Positions 1 to 5,697 of a stretch of DNA of 6,899 bases are shown here, one piece after another. Origin of the DNA: Flavobacteriales bacterium (GTDB taxonomy: Bacteria > Bacteroidota > Bacteroidia > Flavobacteriales > Flavobacteriaceae); assembly GCA_026983815.1 (NCBI GenBank), contig JALSTJ010000339.1, positions 1 to 6,899 on the forward strand, read 5' to 3'. Below the pieces are notes generated by a model. That model saw only the letters and a program-made list of their open reading frames with translations, was not told the origin of the DNA and made no database searches. The translations under genes were made by a program, and so were the position numbers. Position 1 is the first letter of the stretch. The number at the start of each line of letters is the position of its first letter.

Positions 1-11
1 AAGGAGATAAA

Positions 12-1148
12 TCATTTCACATCATAATTAGGGGCATTTTTGGCAATGAGAACATCATGTGGATGGCTTTCGGAAAGACCTGCTCCCGATATTTTAACAA
101 ATTTAGCATTTTTACGTAAACTTTCGACATTGGGGGTTCCGCAATATCCCATTCCTGATTTTAAACCTCCGATAAGTTGAAATAATATATTTTTTACCGG
201 TCCTTTATAGTCAACCAATGCCTCAATACCTTCGGGAACCAATTTTTCATTTGATTTTCCTTGTTGAAAATAACGGTCTTTGCTACCTCTTTTCATAGCG
301 ACCATCGAACCCATCCCAACATAAGATTTGAATTTTTTTCCATTCAAATTCAGAATTTCTCCCGGCGCTTCATCGGTTCCGGCTAACATGCGCCCCAACA
401 TTACCGTATGCGCCCCTGCTGCCAAAGCTTTTGTAATATCACCCGAAAATTTAATTCCGCCATCGGCTATTATTCCGATTTCCGTATCTTTTAAAGTTTC
501 ATAAATATCATTGATAGCCGTTAATTGTGGAACTCCTACTCCTGCAACGACTCGTGTAGTGCAAATAGCTCCCGGTCCGACGCCTATTTTTACTGCATCG
601 GCTCCGGCTTTCACCAATGCTTTGGCTCCTTCGGGTGTTACGACATTTCCTGCAATAATATCAATATCCGGAAATAGTTTTTTTATGAATTTTACAGCAT
701 CGATAATTCCTTTGGAATGACCGTGCGCCGAATCTAATGTGAATACATCTACACCGGCTTCGGCAAGGGCGGTTGCTCTTTTTTCCAAATCGGGGCTGAC
801 CCCTATTGCCGCTCCCACCAACAATCTTTTTTTATGATCTGTTACAGCATTTTCAAAGTTTACTTCATCAACTTTATACTCTTTAACTTTCCTCACTTCT
901 TTTGATTGATCTTGAACGGATAAATTTTTATGTATCATCCCCAATCCTCCTTCCAGCGCCAATGCAATGGCTGTTAAAGATTCGGTAACCGTGTCCATTG
1001 CCGCACTTATGATCGGAATATTTAGGAAAATATTCTTTGTCAAACGTGTTTTTAGATTTATTTCATAAGGTAAAACTTCCGAATATCCGGGAACTAACAA
1101 TACATCGTCAAATGTATAAGCTTCTTTTAATACTTTTCCGTTTAGCAT
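12..1148 (-). CDS. guaB: IMP dehydrogenase lacking the CBS (Bateman) module
   Basis: Cytosolic enzyme that oxidises IMP to XMP with NAD+, the first committed step towards GMP. The 378-residue protein opens with the IMPDH signature TFDDVLLVP (12-20) and PIISAAMDTVTE (45-56). The catalytic loop GPGAICTTR (191-199) holds the nucleophile Cys196, DGGI (229-232) belongs to the IMP phosphate site, and the mobile flap has DRYFQ (291-295) with the Arg-Tyr pair typical of IMPDH. The usual bacterial protein is about 490 residues. The missing ~110 residues are exactly the regulatory CBS pair: the barrel runs from EVRKVKEYK (84-92) through a short linker straight into KRLLVGAAIGV (107-117). Two positions differ from what I remember as usual: Ala194 for Ser in the Cys loop, and Arg253 for Ser/Gly in LGRMLAG. 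The flap and CTTRVVAGVGVPQ argue against GMP reductase. It lies 107 bp behind purL on the same strand, so co-transcription is likely. No clear Shine-Dalgarno precedes the ATG. Identity is very sure. Confidence 0.95.
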   Translation of the reverse strand: MLNGKVLKEAYTFDDVLLVPGYSEVLPYEINLKTRLTKNIFLNIPIISAAMDTVTESLTAIALALEGGLGMIHKNLSVQDQSKEVRKVKEYKVDEVNFENAVTDHKKRLLVGAAIGVSPDLEKRATALAEAGVDVFTLDSAHGHSKGIIDAVKFIKKLFPDIDIIAGNVVTPEGAKALVKAGADAVKIGVGPGAICTTRVVAGVGVPQLTAINDIYETLKDTEIGIIADGGIKFSGDITKALAAGAHTVMLGRMLAGTDEAPGEILNLNGKKFKSYVGMGSMVAMKRGSKDRYFQQGKSNEKLVPEGIEALVDYKGPVKNILFQLIGGLKSGMGYCGTPNVESLRKNAKFVKISGAGLSESHPHDVLIAKNAPNYDVK

Positions 1149-1232
1149 AGCGATTTTTTTAAAAGTTAAGAAAATTATTCAACAATTTTTTTATAAAATG
1201 CCGTTTCGATTTTTTTATTATTCTTATTCCAT

Positions 1233-1252
1233 TTTGAAATATTATTTTCAAA
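1233..1252 (-). repeat. Small AT-rich hairpin behind the purL stop
   Basis: A 7-bp perfect inverted repeat, TTTGAAA (1233-1239) and TTTCAAA (1246-1252), with a 6-nt loop begins 3 bp after the purL stop codon. It is AT-rich and is not followed by a T-run in the direction of transcription, so it is a poor intrinsic terminator; it may be a processing or pausing structure, or chance in AT-rich DNA. I see nothing else in the 107-bp purL-guaB gap: no TAnnTTTG promoter core and no open reading frame. Confidence 0.25.
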
Positions 1253-1255
1253 TAA

Positions 1256-4252
1256 TTAAAAACCAATCGAAAAACTTGCTTCCATTTCCTTGATACTAAC
1301 ATCTATCGGTTGATGATTATTATCTTTGACAATTAATCTTTTATTTTGACTTACTTGCCCCAATAAAAACGCCTTATCTTTGAAAATATCTTCAAAAAGC
1401 ATTTTATTTTCGGGTTTAACACTGACAATAAAACGTGAGTGTGATTCGGCAAAAAGTTTGGCATTCAAAGACAGATTTCCAAGTTTTTCCAAACCAATAT
1501 CCGCTCCGAATTCCGTTCCTATTAAACATTCCGTTAAGGCAACCAACATACCGCCGTCGGAAATATCGTGAGCGGATTCTACCAGATTTTTTTTATTTGC
1601 TTGCATCATTTTCAGATAAGTATCTTTTGCTTCCTCTTTTCTAACTTTTGGCACATTAGCACCTAATTCGTTATATAATTTATACAACTCCGATGCGCCC
1701 AACTCGTCATAAGTTTTTCCGATTTGGTAAATCAAATCTCCCGCTGCCTTAAAATCGGAGGTAATTGTTTTACGAACATCTTTAATTTTGGCTACCATTG
1801 AATACAAAATAGTAGGAGGAACGGAAATTTTTACTCCTTCGGCTTTAAAATCATTTTTCATACTGTCTTTTCCGGAGGTCATCGGGATATCAAAAAAAGT
1901 AGCCATATCATAAAGCGCTTCGTTCATTTGCACCAGTTTGGCTAATTTTTCTTTTCCGTCGGGATTGTTTTTTTCATCATAAAATGAATCGGGAACACAG
2001 AAATTATCATTTACCGTCCAAAAAATATCATCGTTGTTTTTCAAATTGGGAAGTTCGCCTCCTACTGCAATTATTTGCCTAATAGCTTCATCAAAAGCCC
2101 CGGCAGACATTTCATAAGCATCGATATCACCAAATTTCGGATTTATTCCATTTGAAATGGCAATTCCTTCAAAACTATTATGATCAATGCGCATAACAGC
2201 GGCATCCTGTGGTGATTTTCCACGTTCTCCCATTAAAGGTTTTACAATACTTTTACCTTTTACTTCGTGGTCGTATTTACGAATAACATCTTCACGCGAG
2301 CGAATATTCAAAGATGAAATCAAATGACTCAAAACATGATTGTAATCCGTAATATTTAGGTTTTGTGGTTCTTTAAAATCAGGTTTTTTCCATTCTGCTT
2401 TCATTTTCTTTTGCGGAACGCCCTTGTGTAAGAAATCAAGGTCAATATAATTTACCACACGATTATTAAAACGCACATCCAAATATCCCGAATTTGTAAA
2501 ATATCCGATATCGGTTACTTCCACTTCCATATTTTTTGCCAATTCGAGTAATTCGGTTTCTTTTTCGGGTTCAACAACCAAGGTCATACGCTCTTGTGAT
2601 TCGGACACAAAAATTTCCCAGGGTTTCAAACCCGAATATTTCAATGGTATTTTATCCAAAAAAACAACGGCTCCATTAGGAATTTCGGCTAATTCGCCTA
2701 CTGACGACGACAGGCCGCCGGCACCGTTATCCGTGCTGGATTTTATCAAACCTTTGCGGGTAGCGATTATCATAAAATCCAATAATTTTTTTTGAGTAAT
2801 CGGACTACCGATTTGCACCGCCGACATCGGTGATTTTTCATTGATTTCCGTCGATGAAAAAGTAGCTCCGTGAATACCGTCTTTTCCTACACGTCCTCCT
2901 GCCATCAAAATTCTATCGCCGGCATCAATGGGTTTTTCCCAAGTATTTTTATCTTGATAATTATTAGGCATCAGTCCACCGGTTCCACAAAAAACCAATG
3001 GTTTACCGGCAAAACGTTCATCAAAAATTATCGAACCGTTTACCGTTGGTATTCCCGATTTATTTCCACCATCTTCAATTCCCGCTACTACACCTTCCAT
3101 AATTCGTTTCGGGTGCAATTGTCCTTTAAGCATTTTTTTGTCATAATCCGGAGGTCCGAAACACAAAACATTTGTATTAAACAACAATTCGGCACCGCCA
3201 ATTCCCGTTCCCATAACATCTCGATTCACTCCCAAAATTCCCGTAATGGCTCCACCATAAGGATCCAATGCAGAAGGCGAATTATGCGTTTCCACTTTCC
3301 AAACAAACAGTTTGTCTTTTGTCGCTCGAACAATTCCCGCATTATCGTCAAATACTTTTACCAACCAATGATTATTATTGGCTTTTAAATGATTTTTAAC
3401 TTCGTCGGTAGAAGCTTTAATATAGGTTTTAAACAAAGAATTTATCACTTTTTTTTCACCGGTATCCAAATCCACATATTCAATCAAAGCATTAAATTCC
3501 TTATGTTTACAATGTTCCGACCAAGTTTGAGCAAAAACTTCCAATTCCACATCGGTCGGATCAGCGGTTAATCCCATTGATAAACGTTTATTTTTGATAT
3601 TTTCATTGGAAAAATAGTTACGAATAGCTTTCATTTCTTCCAAATTCAAAGCCAAAATACGTTCATCGGAAAGTCGGATTAATTCATCGTCCGACAGATT
3701 TTTTAAAACAATGGTTTCCACTTGTTCGTCCGTAGCCATTTCTACTTTCGGGACATAGGGGATAAAATCAAATCTACTATTGATTTTTGTAATGGTTTGT
3801 ATATGATTTATCAATGGATTTCCCAAAAATGCAGTTGCAATTTGTTGCATTTCATCCACAGACAATTTTTTCTCAAAATAATAAACCTGTTGGGTAAAAA
3901 TATGTTGTATTTTAAGGTCGATTTCCTTATTCAGATAATCAGCCAAAGCCATTTGAGCGGACACTCCGATATCGTCCGTAACTCCCGGAAGTTGTGCTAC
4001 GGCTATTAACGATTGATAATTAGCGTCATCAAAAAAACGATTGATAAGCACTTCTTCCGTAATATTATTTTGCAAACATTTTTTTGCGTAATCATCGAGC
4101 TCATTTTGACGGAGGTCATAATCAATCGTATAAAGTTTACTCAAAAAGATTTTACCCGTATCAATTCCCAATTGTTCAATACATTTTTTTTGTAACTCAA
4201 TACCTTTTGTATCGTTGTAATTAGGTTTTAAAAATGTTTGTATTTGATACAT
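1256..4252 (-). CDS. purL: Phosphoribosylformylglycinamidine synthase, PurS-PurL fusion type without glutaminase domain
   Basis: ATP-dependent amination of FGAR to FGAM, the fourth step of de novo IMP synthesis, in the cytosol. At 998 residues it lies between small PurL (about 720-760) and the E. coli-type single-chain enzyme (about 1,300). Residues 1-165 look like two PurS-like halves: a start resembling PurS (QTFLKPNYNDTKGIELQKK, 5-23), then a second one ending in MQQIATAFLGNPLINH (135-150), which recalls the PurS C-terminal motif. The synthetase core follows, with WSEHCKH (244-250, catalytic His247), KVETHNSPS (319-327), GIEDGGNKSGIPTVNG (391-406), GGRVGKDGIHGATFSS (452-467), TDNGAGGLSSSVGELAE (507-523), SESQER (550-555), GERGKSPQDAAVM (675-687), SGKDSMKND (793-801) and AHDISDGGM (894-902). 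The chain ends in IGF soon after the second synthetase lobe, so the C-terminal glutaminase is absent and a separate PurQ must supply ammonia; none is in this window. It sits between purM and guaB on the same strand. The start has no Shine-Dalgarno but begins the PurS-like fold directly. Confidence 0.95.
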   Translation of the reverse strand: MYQIQTFLKPNYNDTKGIELQKKCIEQLGIDTGKIFLSKLYTIDYDLRQNELDDYAKKCLQNNITEEVLINRFFDDANYQSLIAVAQLPGVTDDIGVSAQMALADYLNKEIDLKIQHIFTQQVYYFEKKLSVDEMQQIATAFLGNPLINHIQTITKINSRFDFIPYVPKVEMATDEQVETIVLKNLSDDELIRLSDERILALNLEEMKAIRNYFSNENIKNKRLSMGLTADPTDVELEVFAQTWSEHCKHKEFNALIEYVDLDTGEKKVINSLFKTYIKASTDEVKNHLKANNNHWLVKVFDDNAGIVRATKDKLFVWKVETHNSPSALDPYGGAITGILGVNRDVMGTGIGGAELLFNTNVLCFGPPDYDKKMLKGQLHPKRIMEGVVAGIEDGGNKSGIPTVNGSIIFDERFAGKPLVFCGTGGLMPNNYQDKNTWEKPIDAGDRILMAGGRVGKDGIHGATFSSTEINEKSPMSAVQIGSPITQKKLLDFMIIATRKGLIKSSTDNGAGGLSSSVGELAEIPNGAVVFLDKIPLKYSGLKPWEIFVSESQERMTLVVEPEKETELLELAKNMEVEVTDIGYFTNSGYLDVRFNNRVVNYIDLDFLHKGVPQKKMKAEWKKPDFKEPQNLNITDYNHVLSHLISSLNIRSREDVIRKYDHEVKGKSIVKPLMGERGKSPQDAAVMRIDHNSFEGIAISNGINPKFGDIDAYEMSAGAFDEAIRQIIAVGGELPNLKNNDDIFWTVNDNFCVPDSFYDEKNNPDGKEKLAKLVQMNEALYDMATFFDIPMTSGKDSMKNDFKAEGVKISVPPTILYSMVAKIKDVRKTITSDFKAAGDLIYQIGKTYDELGASELYKLYNELGANVPKVRKEEAKDTYLKMMQANKKNLVESAHDISDGGMLVALTECLIGTEFGADIGLEKLGNLSLNAKLFAESHSRFIVSVKPENKMLFEDIFKDKAFLLGQVSQNKRLIVKDNNHQPIDVSIKEMEASFSIGF

Positions 4253-4293
4253 AGTTTAGTATAATTATAAAAAATTGCCGTTAGGATATTTTG

Positions 4294-4353
4294 TGCGTGT
4301 CCCCTACCGAAAAATCATCCGCCCAAGTCCACGGGGTCGGGTTGTCGGCTGGC
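4294..4353. repeat. GC-rich intergenic island, probable Bacteroidota-type interspersed repeat
   Basis: In the purM-purL gap a 60-bp block has 38 G or C (63%), against about 17% GC in the purM-purA spacer. On the plus strand it contains GTGCGTGTCCCC at its left end and GGGGTCGGGTTGTCGGCTGG at its right end, so CCCC and GGGG face each other across about 28 bp. From memory, short intergenic repeats in many Bacteroidota genomes have the same plan, a GGGCGTG-CCC half followed by a GGGTCGGGCT half; this is recognition, not a search result. It encodes nothing convincing. Because a promoter candidate lies just upstream (4381-4409), the block would be transcribed as part of the purL leader. Confidence 0.5.
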
Positions 4354-4380
4354 GAATAATAGTTATTTTTCAAAATTCCT

Positions 4381-4409
4381 CAAAGTTACAATTCATACCA
4401 TTTTTCCAA
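4381..4409 (-). promoter_or_regulatory. Bacteroidota-type promoter for purL inside the purM 3' end
   Basis: Read on the minus strand, TTG (4409-4407) is followed after 18 bp by TAACTTTG (4388-4381), a full match to the Bacteroidota housekeeping pattern TTG-N17-20-TAnnTTTG. The TA of the -7 element is part of the purM stop codon TAA (4388-4386). Transcription would begin near 4375, giving purL a leader of about 120 nt that contains the GC-rich island. This would let purL and guaB be expressed apart from purM. Pattern match only. Confidence 0.5.
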
Positions 4410-5465
4410 TTTTACATCATTGGTTTCGATAGAAATTCTGTTATCGTCAATAATAGTTCCCGCCACACGACATTCATATCCGTTTTTCAAAATTTCTTTG
4501 ATTATATTATTTTCATCCTTTTTATCAATGACCAATAACATTCCATTTCCCATATTCCACCACAAATAAGCATCTTGGTCGGTTACTTTTCCAAGTTCTT
4601 TAATTTTTTTCATTTCAGGTAAGGGTTCAAACAAATTATTTAGTATTACCCCTTTGTTTGTTGCTTTGAGAACTCTGTGAAAATTATCAAATATACCTCC
4701 TCCCGTGATATGAGCTATACCTTTGGGTATCATATTTTTTTGGATTATTTTGGTAATAACAGGCGAATATATCAAAGACGGTGTTAATATTTTTTTTCCC
4801 CAAGTCATTTGATTATCATAAGAAACCTTATGCCAATTTTCTCCAAAATTTTGTTGTAAAATTCTACGAATGGATGAAAATCCGTTGCTTCTGAAACCAC
4901 GTGATTTGAGTGCGATAACCAAATCTCCCGAATCAATATCGCTTCCATCGATTTCCTTTTCCATATTCTCGGGCAATACACCGATAGCCGTTGCACTCCA
5001 ATTGAAGTGCATTTTATCGCCATACCCGCCGATGCGATTTCCCAGTTCGGCAATTTCTCCGCCGGTAATGGCAATTTTGGCAAAATTACAAGCATCACGA
5101 AGTCCTTTCATCATTTGTTCGATAATGTCTTTATCCAAATAATCCACATCTATAATATTTGAGAGATTGGTAGGTTCGAATCCGGCTGCTGCCAAATCAT
5201 CGGCTACCATTGCCACCAAATCGTATCCCAAAGTATTGTAGATACCCGTGCGTTCACAAAGTTCGGCTTTGGTGCCGGTTCCATCGGAGCTGATGCCAAT
5301 ACGTTGCTTGTCAAATATTAATAGATTGGAAAATCCACCGGTAGTTTTTGTGGCAATTTCGCCTTGCTTTCCCCTTCGATTGACAAAAGTTTCCATTGCA
5401 TATTTATATGCGGTTCTTGAAGCGGTATTTCCGAGGTTTATATCCACCCCACTTTTTTTCGGCAT
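4386..5465 (-). CDS. purM: Phosphoribosylformylglycinamidine cyclo-ligase (AIR synthetase)
   Basis: Converts FGAM to AIR with ATP, the fifth step of IMP synthesis and the one directly after PurL. Visible motifs, in the family order, are SGVDINLGN (5-13), GGFSNL (43-48), SSDGTGTK (59-66, counterpart of the usual GTDGVGTK), DLVAMVADDLAAAGFEP (82-98, counterpart of DLVAMCVNDL), ITGGEIAEL (133-141), SRGFRSNGFS (188-197) and AHITGGGIFDN (251-261). Length 359 is normal to slightly long (usual about 345). The sequence is clearly diverged from the E. coli type: Asp89 replaces the usual Asn of VNDL, and the stretch NLSNIIDVDYLDKD (100-113) replaces the common FFLDYFATGKLD. It is also unlike the ~390-residue form with an ADGAGTK motif that I recall from Bacteroides. 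The AIR-synthetase N-terminal and C-terminal lobes both appear complete. The chosen ATG starts MPKKSGVDI, the normal beginning of the fold. It is the first gene of the minus-strand set and diverges from purA across a 232-bp spacer. Confidence 0.93.
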   Translation of the reverse strand: MPKKSGVDINLGNTASRTAYKYAMETFVNRRGKQGEIATKTTGGFSNLLIFDKQRIGISSDGTGTKAELCERTGIYNTLGYDLVAMVADDLAAAGFEPTNLSNIIDVDYLDKDIIEQMMKGLRDACNFAKIAITGGEIAELGNRIGGYGDKMHFNWSATAIGVLPENMEKEIDGSDIDSGDLVIALKSRGFRSNGFSSIRRILQQNFGENWHKVSYDNQMTWGKKILTPSLIYSPVITKIIQKNMIPKGIAHITGGGIFDNFHRVLKATNKGVILNNLFEPLPEMKKIKELGKVTDQDAYLWWNMGNGMLLVIDKKDENNIIKEILKNGYECRVAGTIIDDNRISIETNDVKLEKWYEL

Positions 5466-5494
5466 TGTATTTTATTGCGATATTAAATTTTATG

Positions 5495-5502
5495 CAAAAA
5501 TA
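5495..5502 (-). promoter_or_regulatory. Candidate -7 element for purM
   Basis: TATTTTTG on the minus strand fits the Bacteroidota -7 pattern TAnnTTTG and would place the transcript start some 20-25 nt before the purM ATG. No TTG is found at the usual 17-20 bp upstream; the nearest, at 5516-5514, leaves only 11 bp. In such AT-rich DNA a chance match is easy. Confidence 0.3.
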
Positions 5503-5559
5503 AGTTTAACTCCCAAAAAAGAAAGATTTTTTAAATATACTTATTAACAAAAAAATATT

Positions 5560-5622
5560 ACTTATCAACAATTTGGTTTTATGTTTTCTTGTAAAAAAAG
5601 GTTGATAATTATGTTGATAAGT
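5560..5622. repeat. 11-bp perfect inverted repeat with alternative pairing partner
   Basis: ACTTATCAACA (5560-5570) and TGTTGATAAGT (5612-5622) are exact reverse complements with a 41-bp gap. A second copy of GTTGATAA (5601-5608, identical to 5613-5620) can pair with the same left arm over 8 bp, so two mutually exclusive hairpins, or two ways of binding a dimeric protein, are possible. The sequence is directly seen; any function is inference. Confidence 0.5.
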
Positions 5623-5630
5623 TTTTTTAG

Positions 5631-5666
5631 TTGAACAGTTATACAATGTATAATGTTTTAATTTTA
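5631..5666 (+). promoter_or_regulatory. Weak promoter candidate for purA
   Basis: TTG (5631-5633) is followed after 17 bp by TAATGTTTT (5651-5659), an imperfect -7 element; TATAAT is at 5649-5654, and a second imperfect -7, TAATTTTA (one mismatch to TAnnTTTG), is at 5659-5666. None is a full match, so the purA start of transcription is only placed to this region. The sequence just before the ATG is A/T-rich with no Shine-Dalgarno. Confidence 0.25.
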
Positions 5667-5697
5667 CACAGTTAAAAAATAAAAAAATTTACTTATT

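Larger units (their letters stand above)
5539..5670. other. Cluster of DnaA-box-like nonamers in the purM/purA spacer
   Basis: Five nonamers resemble the DnaA box TTATCCACA (relaxed TTWTNCACA). On the plus strand they are TTATTAACA (5541-5549), TTATCAACA (5562-5570, one mismatch to TTATCCACA) and TTTTACACA (5662-5670, fits the relaxed form). On the minus strand they are TTATCAACC (5608-5600) and TTATCAACA (5620-5612). The first two sit in a longer near-repeat, ACTTATTAACA / ACTTATCAACA, 21 bp apart; the two minus-strand copies are 12 bp apart. The surrounding 232-bp spacer (5466-5697) has 40 G or C, about 17%. It lies where coding direction switches from minus to plus. Either a replication origin or a DnaA-type (or other) operator between divergent promoters would look like this. 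The boxes are visible; the role is inferred. Confidence 0.4.

Noticed and set aside
1..6. AAGGAG, a perfect Shine-Dalgarno-like hexamer on the plus strand
   Set aside because: No plus-strand start codon with a real reading frame follows at a suitable distance, and the adjoining gene is on the minus strand.
12..1148. GMP reductase as an alternative identity, since it also lacks CBS domains
   Set aside because: The protein has the IMPDH Arg-Tyr flap (DRYFQ) and the CTTRVVAGVGVPQ loop, which fit IMPDH and not GMP reductase.
1233..1252. Intrinsic terminator between purL and guaB
   Set aside because: The stem is only 7 bp and AT-rich and has no T-run after it on the minus strand, so the hairpin is listed as a repeat only.
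511..4009. Several plus-strand open frames of 60-172 codons, the longest at 2870-3388, opposite guaB and purL
   Set aside because: They lie wholly antisense to strongly conserved enzymes, have low-complexity or Ile/Phe/Ser-rich translations, and show no recognisable family motif.
4344..4356. GTCGGCTGGCGAA, reminiscent of part of the ZTP (pfl) riboswitch
   Set aside because: It is on the plus strand, with no plus-strand gene downstream, and the second conserved half with its CCGCC pseudoknot partner is not seen.
4275..4538. Plus-strand open frame of 87 codons across the purM-purL gap
   Set aside because: It starts in the GC-rich island and continues antisense to purM with no family signature; it is open by chance.
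5248..5547. Plus-strand open frame of 99 codons reaching into the purM/purA spacer
   Set aside because: Two thirds is antisense to the purM N-terminus and the tail is translated AT-rich spacer; no start signal or motif.
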